Shown here piece after piece: positions 26,126 through 35,852 of a stretch of 64,000 nucleotides of DNA. This DNA comes from Qipengyuania sp. SS22 (GTDB taxonomy: Bacteria; Pseudomonadota; Alphaproteobacteria; Sphingomonadales; Sphingomonadaceae). The position numbers were made by a program, and so were the translations under genes. The notes beneath the pieces were generated by a model, which had not been told where the DNA came from, searched no databases, and worked only from the letters and a program-made list of their open reading frames with translations. Positions within the stretch are counted from its first letter, which is position 1; every line of letters begins with the position of its first letter. The stretch covers positions 434,001 through 498,000 of the forward strand of contig NZ_CP107048.1 of NCBI RefSeq assembly GCF_025736935.1, in the 5' to 3' direction.

Positions 26126-27004
26126 CTATTCGGCGGGCATCAGGGCGTCTTCGAAATCGCCTTCGTACAGCTTGATCAGCGCGCGGTCGTCATGGTCCCA
26201 CGGATGGAAGCCCGGTTTGAAATAGGCGAGCCATGCCGGGAAGATGCGGCGCACGATGCCGGGGCTGACGGTGAGGTATTTGAACAGGCCCCACTTGGCC
26301 TTCCAGCCGGTGATGCCGTCCTGTTCGAGCAGCGCCACCGTATCGGTCCAGCGGTTCTTGAAGAAGCGCGCGGTGACGCTGAGCATCACAAGGCTGCGAA
26401 CCTGCCAGCGCTTGCTCGGCTTCCAGTCCTTGGTCGCATGGTTCCAGGTGTCGAAGGCGACGCCCTTGTGCTCGATTTCCTCCGCAGAGTGCCAGCGCCA
26501 CATGTCGCGGACCTCGGGATCGGCATCCTTGAAATGCGCCGGGTTGGCGAGAAATTCAGCCGCCATCATTGCGGTGTAATGCTCGAGTGCCATGGTCACC
26601 GCGAGATTGGCGATAGCCGGGCGATCCTTGGTCAGCGCCAGCAGTTCGGCGACCCGCGCGTCGATCGCCTTGATGTCGTAGCCGGCATCTTCGGCGAGCC
26701 GGTTGAAGGCGATATGCTCGCGCGTGTGATTGATCTCCTGCTTTACGAAAGCGCGGATTTCGGCCTCGAGCTTGGGCTGGGCACCTTCGCGATGCGCCTT
26801 GACCGCTTCGATGAAGAACGCCTCGCCGCGCGGGAAGGTGGCGGACAGCGCATTGTGCCACGCAGTGCCGAACGGTTCACCTGCCCACCAGCGCCGCGGA
26901 TTGGTGCCACGGTTGAAGCGCTCGTCGCGCACGGTGATGGTAAGATCGGCCGGGGTCGGCGCGGCTGTACGGTAGTCTGAATCGATCGAAACGGGCGCGT
27001 TCAT
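26126..27004 (-). CDS. PF10118-type metal-dependent hydrolase
   Basis: 292 aa. The protein looks like the family annotated as predicted metal-dependent hydrolases (PF10118). A helical core carries acidic/His metal-ligand motifs: FIEAVKAHREG, EIRAFVKQEINHTREHIAFNRL (E..H..EH), LEHYTAMMAAEFL and WRWHSAEEIEHKGVAFDTW (E..H). These four segments form a ferritin-like di-metal arrangement. The reaction is unknown; homologues cluster with lipid or fatty-acid genes. It is divergent from a TetR gene across 117 bp containing a large palindrome, so it is the likely target of that regulator. Confidence 0.82.
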   Translation of the reverse strand: MNAPVSIDSDYRTAAPTPADLTITVRDERFNRGTNPRRWWAGEPFGTAWHNALSATFPRGEAFFIEAVKAHREGAQPKLEAEIRAFVKQEINHTREHIAFNRLAEDAGYDIKAIDARVAELLALTKDRPAIANLAVTMALEHYTAMMAAEFLANPAHFKDADPEVRDMWRWHSAEEIEHKGVAFDTWNHATKDWKPSKRWQVRSLVMLSVTARFFKNRWTDTVALLEQDGITGWKAKWGLFKYLTVSPGIVRRIFPAWLAYFKPGFHPWDHDDRALIKLYEGDFEDALMPAE

Positions 27005-27035
27005 GGGTAGCTCCGCAAAATTTAACTGACATTGA

Positions 27036-27056
27036 TGTAAGTAAGGCTTACTTACA
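27036..27056. promoter_or_regulatory. 21-bp perfect palindrome, likely TetR operator
   Basis: The arms TGTAAGTAAG and CTTACTTACA are exact inverted repeats around a single central G. The site lies 32 bp upstream of the hydrolase start and 66 bp upstream of the divergent TetR start. A TTGACA (-35-like for the hydrolase, minus strand) lies at 27061-27066, so a bound repressor would overlap the hydrolase promoter. Confidence 0.75.
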
Positions 27057-27121
27057 GGACTGTCAATAACGGGCCCTAGCTGCTTCCCACAGCCGGATCG
27101 ATGGGTTAACGCTGGCGGTAT

Positions 27122-27721
27122 ATGGCGACACGCAAAAGACTAAGCCCCGAGGAATCGCGCCTTGCCGCGCTCGAGGCGGCCCGCCTGCTGTTGATCGAGA
27201 CCGGGCCGCAATCGGTCACGCTGAAGGCGGTCGGGGCGCGGATCGGGCGTACGCATGCCAATCTGCTACATCATTTCGGTTCGGCTGCGGGGCTGCAGAA
27301 GGCGCTTGCCGGGCATCTGGCGGGAACCGTCTGCAACACGATCATCGATGCGGTCCGCGCCAGCCGTGCCGGACTGGGCAGTCCGCGCGAAGTGGTCGAT
27401 CTGGCTTTCGATGCCTTCGACAAGGAAGGTGCGGGCGCGCTGGCCAGCTGGATGATCCTCACCGGCAATGAAGACGCGCTGACGCCGATCGTCGAGACCA
27501 TCCATCAGCTGGTCGATGAAATAGCCCCCGAAGAGGCCGGGCATGGCGCGGGCCCGCTGCAGGTGCATGAGGAAACGCTCGCGCTGGTCCTGCTGGCGAT
27601 GGGCGATGCGCTGATCGGAACGGCGCTGTCGCGTTCGCTGGGACTACCCGAAACCGCTGCGCGCGACCGGGCCGAGCGCATGCTCACACGTTCGATGGAT
27701 CCAACGGTTCCGCAGGGCTGA
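27122..27721 (+). CDS. TetR/AcrR-family transcriptional regulator
   Basis: 199 aa. The N-terminal helix-turn-helix domain (about 10-58) reads SRLAALEAARLLLIETGPQSVTLKAVGARIGRTHANLLHHFGSAAGLQKALAGHL, close to the TetR consensus except HANLLHHFGS in place of the usual TLYYHF. The C-terminal ligand-binding domain is helical and has no recognised ligand motif. It is divergent from the metal-dependent hydrolase with a 21-bp palindrome between them, which suggests autoregulation and control of that gene. Its tail overlaps the convergent ygfZ gene by 38 bp. Confidence 0.88.
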   Translation: MATRKRLSPEESRLAALEAARLLLIETGPQSVTLKAVGARIGRTHANLLHHFGSAAGLQKALAGHLAGTVCNTIIDAVRASRAGLGSPREVVDLAFDAFDKEGAGALASWMILTGNEDALTPIVETIHQLVDEIAPEEAGHGAGPLQVHEETLALVLLAMGDALIGTALSRSLGLPETAARDRAERMLTRSMDPTVPQG

Positions 27722-28445
27722 GTGCGTCGCGCATCCAGTCGGGTGCGATTTCGGAATTGATATCCGCCAGCCGGAGATGATCTACCGCCAGACCGAGGTC
27801 GGGATACTCCGCCTTGCGGCGCTTCTCTTCCGATTGCTCCAGCGGCACCACGACCAGCCGCCGGTTGACCTTGCTGCGCCAGTTCATCCGCGCAGTGTTT
27901 TCCTGTCCGACATAGCACCCCTTGTCGAAGCTGACGCCGTGGAGCTCGACCGCATTGGTCTCGAGCCACAGGATGTCGCCCAGCTCCGCGCGGCCTTCGG
28001 GAACGCCTAGCGCGAGGCGGTGCGCCTGCCAGGCCGCGTCTGCTGCTTCGTCGCTCTCGCTGGCGGGGGCGAGCCAGCGCTGGCCCAGTGCTCCAAGCCG
28101 CGGGTCGGCCGCACCGCCATCGCCCATCTCGCGCTGCCAGTGCACCGAAACCTCGGGATCGACCGCGATCTCGATCTTCCGGCGCAAGCGATAGAGCGAC
28201 AGGCGTTTGACGAGATCCTCGGCGGCATCGGCCTCGCAATCGAGCAGCAACTCGCCTTCGGCACCCGGCCAGACGATGAAATCGAACAGCATCTTGCCCT
28301 GCGGCGTCAGTAGTCCCGCATAGGCGGGGAGCGTGCCCGCAACGTCATTGGTAACGAGTCCCTGGAGGAAGGCGGCAACGTCTTCTTCGGGGTCTTCGGT
28401 GACCAGGCGGATCACGGCGCGGTCGAACAGGCGGGTAGCAGTCAT
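27684..28445 (-). CDS. ygfZ: YgfZ/IbaG-type folate-binding iron-sulfur repair protein
   Basis: 253 aa. The start [35 protein letters not shown] and the family hallmark [15 protein letters not shown] (KGCYxGQE, with the conserved Cys) identify YgfZ, a tetrahydrofolate-dependent GcvT-like protein that maintains some Fe-S enzymes. ATG 28445 is chosen because it opens the conserved first strand. The gene starts divergently from pyrC about 38 bp away. Its end overlaps the convergent TetR gene. Confidence 0.92.
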   Translation of the reverse strand: MTATRLFDRAVIRLVTEDPEEDVAAFLQGLVTNDVAGTLPAYAGLLTPQGKMLFDFIVWPGAEGELLLDCEADAAEDLVKRLSLYRLRRKIEIAVDPEVSVHWQREMGDGGAADPRLGALGQRWLAPASESDEAADAAWQAHRLALGVPEGRAELGDILWLETNAVELHGVSFDKGCYVGQENTARMNWRSKVNRRLVVVPLEQSEEKRRKAEYPDLGLAVDHLRLADINSEIAPDWMRDALSPAEPLDPSNV

Positions 28446-28483
28446 GGGTGACAGATAGGCCGCTCGCCGCCATAGGCAACCAC

Positions 28484-29521
28484 ATGGTCGATTCGCTGAC
28501 AATCCGCCGCCCCGACGACTGGCACCTGCATTTCCGCGATGGTGACACGATGCGCGCCGTGGTCCCGCAGACGGCACGGCAATTCGCCCGCGCGATCGTG
28601 ATGCCCAATCTGGCGCCTCCGGTTACCACCACCGCGCTCGCTGCGGCCTATCGAGACCGGATCCTTGCCGCGGTGCCGGCGGGCATTGATTTCACCCCGC
28701 TGATGACCGCCTATTTGACCGATGAGAGCGACGCGGACGATCTCGCCGCAGGACATGCCGGCGGCGTGCTGACCGCGGCCAAGCTCTATCCCGCTGGCGC
28801 TACCACCAATTCCGCCCACGGTGTAACCGACGTGGCCAACATCATGGGTGTGCTCGAACGCATGGCCGAAATCGGCATGCCGCTATGCGTTCACGGTGAG
28901 GTGACCACGCCCGATATCGACATCTTCGACCGCGAGGCGGTATTTATCGATCGCGTCCTCCAGCCGCTGGTCGACCGCTTGCCGCAGCTGCGCGTTATCT
29001 TCGAACATATCACAACCATGCAGGCGGTCGCATTTGTCGATGGCGCCGGCCCCAATGTCGCGGCGACGATCACCCCGCAGCATCTGCACATCAACCGCAA
29101 CGATATCCTCGTCGGCGGTATTCGCCCGCATCTCTACTGCCTCCCGGTGGCCAAGCGCGAACAGCACCGTCTGGCGCTGCGCGCTGCGGCCACCAGCGGT
29201 TCGGCCAAGTATTTCCTTGGCACCGACAGCGCCCCGCACCACCGGCATGCGAAGGAAACCGATTGTGGCTGCGCAGGGATATTCAACGCACCCTTCGCGC
29301 TCGAAAGCTATCTCAAGGTGTTCGAGGATGAGGGCGCGCTCGACCATTTCGAAGCCTTCGCCAGCCTCAACGGCCCCGCCTTCTACCGCCTTGCGCCCAA
29401 TGAGGAGCGGATTACGCTGGAGAAGGCCCCGGTCGAAGTGCCGGTGGAAGTCGATGGCGGCGAGGCCCGGATCGTGCCCTTCCACGCGGGCGAAACGCTC
29501 AGCTGGCGGCTGACTTCCTAG
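28484..29521 (+). CDS. pyrC: Dihydroorotase (class II, PyrC)
   Basis: 345 aa. It closes carbamoyl-aspartate to dihydroorotate, the third step of pyrimidine synthesis. [19 protein letters not shown] carries the first metal His pair (HxH), [15 protein letters not shown] the carboxylated Lys, PLCVHGEV and IFEHITT the other His ligands, and FLGTDSAPH the catalytic Asp. Length and motif spacing match the E. coli-type PyrC. The ATG at 28484 gives the conserved N-terminus; an in-frame ATG at 28448 would add 12 unlikely residues. Its 3' end overlaps convergent rarD by 23 bp. Confidence 0.95.
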   Translation: MVDSLTIRRPDDWHLHFRDGDTMRAVVPQTARQFARAIVMPNLAPPVTTTALAAAYRDRILAAVPAGIDFTPLMTAYLTDESDADDLAAGHAGGVLTAAKLYPAGATTNSAHGVTDVANIMGVLERMAEIGMPLCVHGEVTTPDIDIFDREAVFIDRVLQPLVDRLPQLRVIFEHITTMQAVAFVDGAGPNVAATITPQHLHINRNDILVGGIRPHLYCLPVAKREQHRLALRAAATSGSAKYFLGTDSAPHHRHAKETDCGCAGIFNAPFALESYLKVFEDEGALDHFEAFASLNGPAFYRLAPNEERITLEKAPVEVPVEVDGGEARIVPFHAGETLSWRLTS

Positions 29522-30401
29522 TCCGCGCGACGAGGTCCCACACGAAAATCGCCGCGGCTGCCCAGATGCAGGCGAAGCAGGCGGCCTGAACGGGCTTCAG
29601 TTCCTCGCCAAAAACGGTCAGGCCGAGGATGAAGACGATGCTGGGCGCGAGAAACTGGATAAAGCCGAGCGTCGAATAGGGCAACTTGCGCGCGGCGATG
29701 GCGAACAGCAACAGGGGGAAGGCGGTCAGCAGGCCGCCCGCCATGATCGACAGGCTCAGTTCGGTCGAAACGGCGAAGGACGAGCCCTGCGTCTGCGCGA
29801 AATACCACGCCACACCAAGCGACGGCAGCAATAGCAGCGTCGATTCGATGGTCAGGCCGGGTACCGCGCCCACATCCAGCTGCTTGCGAATAAGACCGTA
29901 TGTACCGAAGCTCAGCGCCAGCGTCAGGCTGATCCACAAGGTCGTCAGCGCGCCCGCTGCAAGCAAGGATACGCCGATAGCAGCGAGGCCGACTGCGACC
30001 CATTGCGCGCGGGTCAGTTTCTCGCCCAGCAGCAGCGTGCCAAGCAGCACATTGACCAGCGGGTTGATGTAATAGCCCAGGCTGGCGGCATAGACCTGGC
30101 CGTTCTGGATCGCCCAGACATAGACCACCCAGTTGACCGCGATCAGCGTTGCACTTGCGGCGAGCCAGGCGATCGTGCGCCGATTGCGGAGCGCGACCCG
30201 CAAATCTGGCCATTGCTTGCGGGCCAGAACGATCAGCAGGCACAGTGGCAGCGTCCAGATAATCCGCCAACCAACGAATTCGAAGGCCGGAACATTGCGG
30301 ACGAGAATCAGATAGAGCGGCAGGAAGCCCCAAATGACATAGGCGCTAAAGGCCGCGGCGAGGCCCGTCCGGTCGTGCTGGGGTGGGGCGCTCGCATCCA
30401 T
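29499..30401 (-). CDS. rarD: RarD-type EamA transporter
   Basis: 300 aa from MDASAPPQH. Ten hydrophobic helices in two EamA repeats; the start [39 protein letters not shown] and the pair [38 protein letters not shown] are typical of RarD, a chloramphenicol-sensitivity-associated member of the drug/metabolite transporter superfamily. The transported substrate is unknown. The [22 protein letters not shown] segment and [21 protein letters not shown] repeat the fold. An upstream ATG at 30437 would add 12 low-complexity residues. Confidence 0.9.
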   Translation of the reverse strand: MDASAPPQHDRTGLAAAFSAYVIWGFLPLYLILVRNVPAFEFVGWRIIWTLPLCLLIVLARKQWPDLRVALRNRRTIAWLAASATLIAVNWVVYVWAIQNGQVYAASLGYYINPLVNVLLGTLLLGEKLTRAQWVAVGLAAIGVSLLAAGALTTLWISLTLALSFGTYGLIRKQLDVGAVPGLTIESTLLLLPSLGVAWYFAQTQGSSFAVSTELSLSIMAGGLLTAFPLLLFAIAARKLPYSTLGFIQFLAPSIVFILGLTVFGEELKPVQAACFACIWAAAAIFVWDLVARTRKSAAS

Positions 30402-30584
30402 GCCCCGCGCGCTAGGCGGCTGCGCTGGCGCCCGCAAGCGGCAATTCGTCGGCGCCCAAACCTCGCTTCGTCGAATTTCGCGAAAGCTGACGGCGGCGTT
30501 GCAAACGGTTCAGGTTCGGGTGCTTAAAGCTTAACGGCATCGCAGGGGTGCCCCTCTCGGCTCCCGCTCAGGAAAGGACCTATC

Positions 30585-31052
30585 ATGCTCAAATCGTTTC
30601 GGAACGCCTCGATGGCGATCGCCGCAGCGGGCCTGGCATTCGCCATGCCGGCCAGCGCTGCCCCTGCCACGCACATGGCCCCCGGCGCGCACGCCGCGGT
30701 TATCGGGGATATGAGTTTCGAGCACAAGCGACAGCGCTCGCATCGCCATGACCGCTCTCACAATCGCGATTACCGCGGTGCCCAGTCCCGCCCCTATTAC
30801 ATGGGTTACGACCGCCAGTACGGCCAGCCGGTCCGCAACAACACCCGTGTCTGGCGTGGAAATGACGGGCGGTACTACTGCAAGCGCGACAATGGCACGA
30901 CCGGCCTGCTGGTTGGGGCCGGGGTCGGCGCGCTGCTCGGCCATGAAATCGCCGGCAGTGGCGGCGACCGCACGCTGGGCGCCATCCTCGGCGGTGCCGC
31001 CGGTGCGTTGCTCGGCCGCTCGATCGACCGCTCGAGCACCCGCTGCGGCTAA
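30585..31052 (+). CDS. Exported glycine-zipper 2TM protein
   Basis: 155 aa with a clear signal peptide (MLKSFRNASMAIAAAGLAFAMPASAAPA). A His/Arg/Tyr-rich stretch (KRQRSHRHDRSHNRDYRGAQSRPYYMGYDRQYG) is followed by VWRGNDGRYYCKRDNGTTG and a glycine-zipper hairpin (LLVGAGVGALLGHEIAGSGGDRTLGAILGGAAGALLGRSID) that would insert in a membrane. Such rickettsial 17-kDa-antigen-like proteins lie in the outer envelope. AGGAAAGG precedes the start closely. A hairpin follows the stop. Confidence 0.85.
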   Translation: MLKSFRNASMAIAAAGLAFAMPASAAPATHMAPGAHAAVIGDMSFEHKRQRSHRHDRSHNRDYRGAQSRPYYMGYDRQYGQPVRNNTRVWRGNDGRYYCKRDNGTTGLLVGAGVGALLGHEIAGSGGDRTLGAILGGAAGALLGRSIDRSSTRCG

Positions 31053-31066
31053 TTAGCTTCACCAGT

Positions 31067-31092
31067 TCCGGCCGTGCCCACCCACGGCCGGA
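31067..31092 (+). terminator. Hairpin after the glycine-zipper gene
   Basis: A perfect 10-bp stem (TCCGGCCGTG with CACGGCCGGA), six-base loop, starts 15 bp after the stop. There is no T-tract, so termination is not certain. Confidence 0.45.
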
Positions 31093-31270
31093 TACCACGG
31101 TTCCACCGAGCCGTGAGGGCGTCGTCCGATCTCCCACAGAGGAGGCGGGCGGCGCCCTTTAACCTTTGCATGCGCGTATGTCCCGCTATGGTGCAACGGT
31201 GTTCGCCGGGCTGGCACAGTCTGCCGGTCCGGTCTTATGCCGTTCGTGTTCCCAAGCTGAAGGTCTACCG

Positions 31271-31981
31271 ATGAAACGTCGCCTGCTCGCCTCCCTCGTT
31301 CCCGTCGTCCTGCTCGCAAGCTGCGGCGACAAGACCGAGGACGAGGCGGCAGGTGACGCCATGGACCCGGCCAGCGAACAGGCTCTCAATGACGAGCTGA
31401 TGACCGATCCGGACCTTGCCGGCCGTAACGAGGCGAATGCCGCGCTGTCGGGCACGGGCAATGCCGCGATCCCCAATATCGACAAATCGCCGCGCGCCAT
31501 CGAGGCTGCGCGCAGCCGCGCGGCCGAACTGGTCGGCGGACGCAGCGCGCTGATCGCGGTTCCCGCTGCCCGGGCACTGGGTAAAGATGCCGCACCGAGC
31601 CAGGCGATGATCGCAGCGGCGCGCGCCGCGGTTGCTCCCGGGGGCGAGAATTGCGGCGAGAAAGTCGAATACACCTCGGCCTGGGCGGCAAAACTGCCCG
31701 CTGCCTTCCCCGTCTATCCGCGCGGCAATACGCAGGAAGCCGCCGGGACCGACGAAGGCGATTGCGCACTACGCGTGGTTACCTTCCTCACGCCGGTTGC
31801 GCTTGAGGACGTGCTGTCATTCTATCACACCCGCGCCAAGGCCTCGGGTTACAGCGCCGAGCATGTTGTCAGCGCGGGCGACAACGTCCTGAGCGGGACC
31901 AAGGGCCAATCGGCCTATGTCGTCTATGGCCGGCGGCTGCCGCAAGGTGTGACCGAGATCGACCTCGTTACCACCGACTGA
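31271..31981 (+). CDS. Hypothetical lipoprotein (C-terminal conserved domain)
   Basis: 236 aa. The signal MKRRLLASLVPVVLLASCGDK has a lipobox (LLASC). The middle is acidic and Ala-rich (AAGDAMDPASEQALNDELMTDPDLAGRNEANAAL), a common outer-envelope linker. From about residue 120 there is a compact domain with GGENCGEKVEYTSAWAAKLPAAFPVYPRGNTQEAAGTDEGDCALRVVTFLTPVALEDVLSFYHTRAKASGYSAEHV. The two Cys could form a disulfide. No family name is known to me. Many sphingomonads have proteins with this AAFPVYP..N..EAAG core. It is monocistronic and convergent with astD. Confidence 0.78.
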   Translation: MKRRLLASLVPVVLLASCGDKTEDEAAGDAMDPASEQALNDELMTDPDLAGRNEANAALSGTGNAAIPNIDKSPRAIEAARSRAAELVGGRSALIAVPAARALGKDAAPSQAMIAAARAAVAPGGENCGEKVEYTSAWAAKLPAAFPVYPRGNTQEAAGTDEGDCALRVVTFLTPVALEDVLSFYHTRAKASGYSAEHVVSAGDNVLSGTKGQSAYVVYGRRLPQGVTEIDLVTTD

Positions 31982-31988
31982 CTGGCGA

Positions 31989-33401
31989 TCAGTCGCCCTT
32001 GATACCCACGCCGATGCTGGCGCGCGGCTGTTCCATTTCATTGCTGGCAACCGGATAGGCGCAATAATCCGCGGCATAGAACGCTGCCGGACGATGGTTG
32101 CCCGACAGGCCGACGCCGCCGAAGGGTGCAGCCGAGGATGCCCCGTTCGTCGGGCGGTTCCAGTTGACAATGCCCGCGCGGATCTCGTTCCAGAACGTCT
32201 CGAAATCCTGCGGCTTGCCGCCGATGAGCGAGGCCGAGAGGCCATAGCGCGTGGCGTTGGCTTCGTAGATCGCCGCGTCGAAATCGGGGACCCGGATAAC
32301 CTGCAGCAGCGGGCCGAACAGCTCGATGTCGGGCCGTTCGTGGATATCGGTCGCGTCGAGAATAGCCGGCGAGAGGAAGGGCAGATTCTCGTCGCGCCGC
32401 TTCATATGCATGATCGGCGAACCGCCACGGCTCATCAGCGCGACGAAGCTTTCGGACAATAGGTCGGCGGTGCTGTTGTCGATCACGCAGCCCATGAAGG
32501 GTTGCGGATCGGCGAAGGGTTCGTCGACGATCAGCTTTTCTGTCAGCGCCTTCACGGCAGGGACAATCTGGTCGAACATCGAATCGACGACGATCAGCCG
32601 CCGCGCGGCGGTGCAGCGCTGGCCCGCGGTGGTGAAGGCCGATTGCACGATCGTTGCCGCAGCATCCTCGATCTTGGGGGTGTCGAGCATGACGATGGGG
32701 TTGTTGCCGCCCATTTCGAGCGCAACGATCTTGCCCGGGTCGGCGGCCAGCTTGCGGTTGATCGCGATGCCCGCGCGCGCCGATCCGGTGAACAGGACGC
32801 CGTCGACCATCCAGTGTTCGACCAGCGCCTGACCGACCTCGACCCCGCCATGAATGCACTGGATCACGCCTTCGGGCAGCTTGGCCTCGTGGAAGCAGCG
32901 AGTCAGGAATTCGCCTACCGCCGGGGTCTTCTCGCTCGGTTTGAAAATCACGACATTGCCCGCGATCAGCGCGGGAATGATGTGGCCATTGGGCAGGTGT
33001 GCGGGGAAATTGTAAGGGCCCAGTACAGCCATCACGCCATGCGGCTTGTGCCGTAGTGCGGCGGTGCCTTTCAGCGCGCTGTTGAGCTTTTTCTGGCCGG
33101 TCCGCTCGGCATAGGCGGTAACCGAGATTTCGACCTTGCCGATCACGGCTTCGACTTCGGTCCGCGCTTCCCACAGCGGCTTGCCGGTTTCGCGCGCGAT
33201 CAGTTCGGCGAAGGGTTCGGCATGTTTGCGCACTTCATTGGCGAAGCGGCGCATGAATTCAATTCGGCGGGCCAGCGGCTCGCGCGCCCAGTCGCGCATC
33301 GCCTTGCGCGCGCGCTCGATCGCAGCATCGACATTGCCCGACTTGCCACGCCAGATTTCCTTGCCGGTCGCCGGTTCGGTTGAAACCAGATCGGTTGCCA
33401 T
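31989..33401 (-). CDS. astD: N-succinylglutamate 5-semialdehyde dehydrogenase-like (AstD)
   Basis: 470 aa NAD(P)-dependent aldehyde dehydrogenase. The AstD features are STEPATGKEIWRGKSGNVD, GVMAVLGPYNFPAHLPNGHIIPALIAGN (conserved N in PYNFPAHLPNGH), FTGSARAGIAINR (NAD-binding), LEMGGNNPIVM (general-base Glu), and GQRCTAARRL with the catalytic Cys. The IVNWNRPTNGASSAAPFGGVGLSGNHRPAAFYAADYCAYPVAS ending is also specific for succinylglutamate semialdehyde dehydrogenases of arginine catabolism. The other ast genes are not adjacent; the neighbour upstream is selO, 69 bp away on the same strand. Confidence 0.93.
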   Translation of the reverse strand: MATDLVSTEPATGKEIWRGKSGNVDAAIERARKAMRDWAREPLARRIEFMRRFANEVRKHAEPFAELIARETGKPLWEARTEVEAVIGKVEISVTAYAERTGQKKLNSALKGTAALRHKPHGVMAVLGPYNFPAHLPNGHIIPALIAGNVVIFKPSEKTPAVGEFLTRCFHEAKLPEGVIQCIHGGVEVGQALVEHWMVDGVLFTGSARAGIAINRKLAADPGKIVALEMGGNNPIVMLDTPKIEDAAATIVQSAFTTAGQRCTAARRLIVVDSMFDQIVPAVKALTEKLIVDEPFADPQPFMGCVIDNSTADLLSESFVALMSRGGSPIMHMKRRDENLPFLSPAILDATDIHERPDIELFGPLLQVIRVPDFDAAIYEANATRYGLSASLIGGKPQDFETFWNEIRAGIVNWNRPTNGASSAAPFGGVGLSGNHRPAAFYAADYCAYPVASNEMEQPRASIGVGIKGD

Positions 33402-33470
33402 TACGGTATGATATTCCTGTTTGCGCCTCGAAGTGCGTCCTAAGTGGGGGGTCCGACGCGCAACGTCAAT

Positions 33471-34910
33471 TCAAGTCGTGGCCGTGTCCCACACATGGCC
33501 GGCGGGAAGCGGGGGTGTGCCATGCGCCGCGCCCATGGCGCGCAAGGCCGAAACCTTGTCCGCCAGCGGCTGCCAATCGTCGGCGTCGGCGATGGCCGCC
33601 CAGATCGCCTCGACCTCGTCGATCAGCATGGATTGCGGGGCTGCACCGTCCCAATAGGAATGTTCGCTGGCAAGCGGTTCGTAACCCTGGAGTGCATCCG
33701 CTAGCGCGCCCTTGGCACCGCGCCCGGCACGGTGGGTGAAAAAGAACGCGTCGGGTGCCACGCCGGTTTCGCTCAGCACCTTCTCGCTCGCCGCTACCAA
33801 TGCTGCATCGGCCTCGGCCCCGCGGCTGGCAACGCCCAGCCGCCAGCACCAGCGCCGCCCGATCGCCGCCATATAGAGCGGTCCGAAGCGTTCCATCGCG
33901 GCAATCAGCGGCGGCGCATCGGCGAGCAGCCGCAACGCAATGGCAAACTGGCCGCAATTCCAGTGCAGCGCTTCGGGCTGACGACCGAAGGCATAAAGCC
34001 CCTGATGGTCGAAATAGGCAGCGGTGAAGCCCGGATCCCATTTGGGCAGGAAGCGCCACGGACCGTAGTCGAAGCTTTCGCCCGAGATGTTCATATTGTC
34101 GGTGTTGAGCACGCCGTGGACGAAGCCCGCGACCATCCAGCTGGCCGCCAGATCCGCCATCCGTTCGACCACCAGATGCATCAGCCGCACCGCGGGGTCA
34201 TCGCGTCCCGGCGCGTCATCGGGCGGGGGCGGGCCGGGAAAGTGTTCGAGGCAGTAATCGACCAATTGCGCCATATGCGCAGGCTCTTCCAAGGTGAGCA
34301 GGCGCTGGAACGTGCCGATACGGATATGGCCGTGACTCAGCCGCGTCATGACCGCCGAGCGTGTCGGGGACGGTTCGTCGCCGCGGGTCAGTTCCTCACC
34401 CGTCTCGACCACGCTGAATGTCTTCGAGGTATAGACCCCCAACGCCTCGAGCATTTCGGTGGCGAGGATTTCGCGCACCGCGCCCTTGAGCGTCAGCCGT
34501 CCGTCGCCGCGGCGGCTCCACGGCGTCGGGCCGGATCCCTTGGTGCCGAGGTCGAGCAGGCGATCCGCGCCATCGCGCAACTGCGCAAACAGGAACCCGC
34601 GACCATCGCCGATCTCGGGATTGTAAACGCGGAACTGGTGCCCGTGATAGCGCAGCGCCAGCGGGTGGGGCAGATTGCCGGGTAGCGGCTCGAACCGCCC
34701 GAAGTGCTTGACCCAATCTGCGTCCGACAATTGCGCCAGGCCGATACTGGCCGCGTGGCGATCGTTGCGGAAGCGCAGGATGGTTTCGGGAAACGCCGCT
34801 GGTTCGACTTCATCGCCGATCCATTCGGCCATGGTTTCGATCGGCGTATCGGCGCGATAGCTCGCGTCGGCTGCGACTTTGCTCGGGACAGGTTGCGGTT
34901 CGGCGCGCAT
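33471..34910 (-). CDS. selO: Protein adenylyltransferase SelO (YdiU family)
   Basis: 479 aa pseudokinase-fold enzyme that transfers AMP to protein hydroxyls. Motifs include ALRYHGHQFRVYNPEIGDGRGFLFAQLRDG, DLGTKGSGPTPWSRRGDGRLTLKGAVREILATEMLEALGVYTSKTFSVV (ATP-binding) and FVHGVLNTDNMNISGESFDYGPWRFL (DNMN.....DYGP, the metal-binding loop). These are all diagnostic of SelO. The C-terminal selenocysteine seen in some eukaryotes is absent. It is probably cotranscribed with astD and divergent from a hydrolase gene. Confidence 0.94.
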   Translation of the reverse strand: MRAEPQPVPSKVAADASYRADTPIETMAEWIGDEVEPAAFPETILRFRNDRHAASIGLAQLSDADWVKHFGRFEPLPGNLPHPLALRYHGHQFRVYNPEIGDGRGFLFAQLRDGADRLLDLGTKGSGPTPWSRRGDGRLTLKGAVREILATEMLEALGVYTSKTFSVVETGEELTRGDEPSPTRSAVMTRLSHGHIRIGTFQRLLTLEEPAHMAQLVDYCLEHFPGPPPPDDAPGRDDPAVRLMHLVVERMADLAASWMVAGFVHGVLNTDNMNISGESFDYGPWRFLPKWDPGFTAAYFDHQGLYAFGRQPEALHWNCGQFAIALRLLADAPPLIAAMERFGPLYMAAIGRRWCWRLGVASRGAEADAALVAASEKVLSETGVAPDAFFFTHRAGRGAKGALADALQGYEPLASEHSYWDGAAPQSMLIDEVEAIWAAIADADDWQPLADKVSALRAMGAAHGTPPLPAGHVWDTATT

Positions 34911-34985
34911 GCGGCGATAGTGGGCGGCGAAACAGCCCGATACAAGGGCAGGATTGCCAAGCGACTAAGGTTTTCGCCGCCAGAC

Positions 34986-35852
34986 ATGGATATCAGCTTC
35001 ACCGACCGTCACTGGCAGAGCGCCGACGGTCTCACCCTGCATTGCCGCGAATACGGCACCGCCAGCGATCGCCCACCGGTGATCTGCCTGCACGGCCTGA
35101 CGCGCAACACGCGCGATTTCGAAGCGCTTGCACCGCATATCGCCGCGCAGGGCTGGCGCGTGCTGGTCCCGTCGATGCGCGGGCGCGGCGACAGCGATTA
35201 TGCCGAGATCTCGGATAGCTACGCGCTGCCGACCTATGTCGAGGACCTGCTGGCGCTGCTGGAGCAGGAAGGCATCAAGCAATTCGTGTCGATCGGTACG
35301 TCGATGGGCGGGCTGATGACGATGCTGCTGGCACAAGCGCAGCCCGAACGGATTGTCGCGGCGGTGCTCAACGATGTCGGGCCAGTGCTCGAAACCGCGG
35401 GTCTCGACACGATCAAGACCTATGTCGGACAGGGGCGCAGCTTTCCCACCTGGATGCACGCGGCACGCGCGCTCGAGGAAGTGCATGGCACATCCTTCCC
35501 CGCTTTCGATCTCCACGCGTGGATCGCCATGGCCAAGCGCACGATGACGCTGTCGAGCAGCGGACGGATCGTGTTCGATTACGATATGAAGCTGGCCGAA
35601 CCGATCCTCGCCACGCCCGAGGCAGCGGCACCGGTCGATCTTTGGCCCGCCTTCCACGCGCTCAAGGGCAAGCCGCTGCTGCTGTTGCGGGGTGAACTGT
35701 CCACGCTGCTGTCAGGGCGCAGCTTTGCCGATATGCAGAAGGTTGCGAACGAGGCGGATAGCGTCGTGATCCCCCATGTCGGGCATGCGCCGACGCTGGA
35801 TGAACCCGAAGCCCGCGCCGCGATCGACGCCCTGCTGGCGCGCGTCGCATGA
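34986..35852 (+). CDS. Alpha/beta-fold hydrolase
   Basis: 288 aa. The motifs are VICLHGLTRNTRDFEALAPHIAAQGWRVLVPSMRGRGDSDYA (oxyanion HG and GRGxSD), QFVSIGTSMGGLMTMLLAQAQPERI (nucleophile Ser in GTSMGG), and IPHVGHAPTLDEPEA (catalytic His). The substrate is not assigned; enol-lactone hydrolases and esterases share this plan. It overlaps the downstream glycosyltransferase by four bases (GCATGA), so they form a two-gene operon. Confidence 0.87.
   Translation: MDISFTDRHWQSADGLTLHCREYGTASDRPPVICLHGLTRNTRDFEALAPHIAAQGWRVLVPSMRGRGDSDYAEISDSYALPTYVEDLLALLEQEGIKQFVSIGTSMGGLMTMLLAQAQPERIVAAVLNDVGPVLETAGLDTIKTYVGQGRSFPTWMHAARALEEVHGTSFPAFDLHAWIAMAKRTMTLSSSGRIVFDYDMKLAEPILATPEAAAPVDLWPAFHALKGKPLLLLRGELSTLLSGRSFADMQKVANEADSVVIPHVGHAPTLDEPEARAAIDALLARVA

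Noticed and set aside
31166..31270. Upstream in-frame extension of the lipoprotein at 31271
   Set aside because: The signal peptide and lipobox begin at 31271, and the upstream residues do not form a signal.
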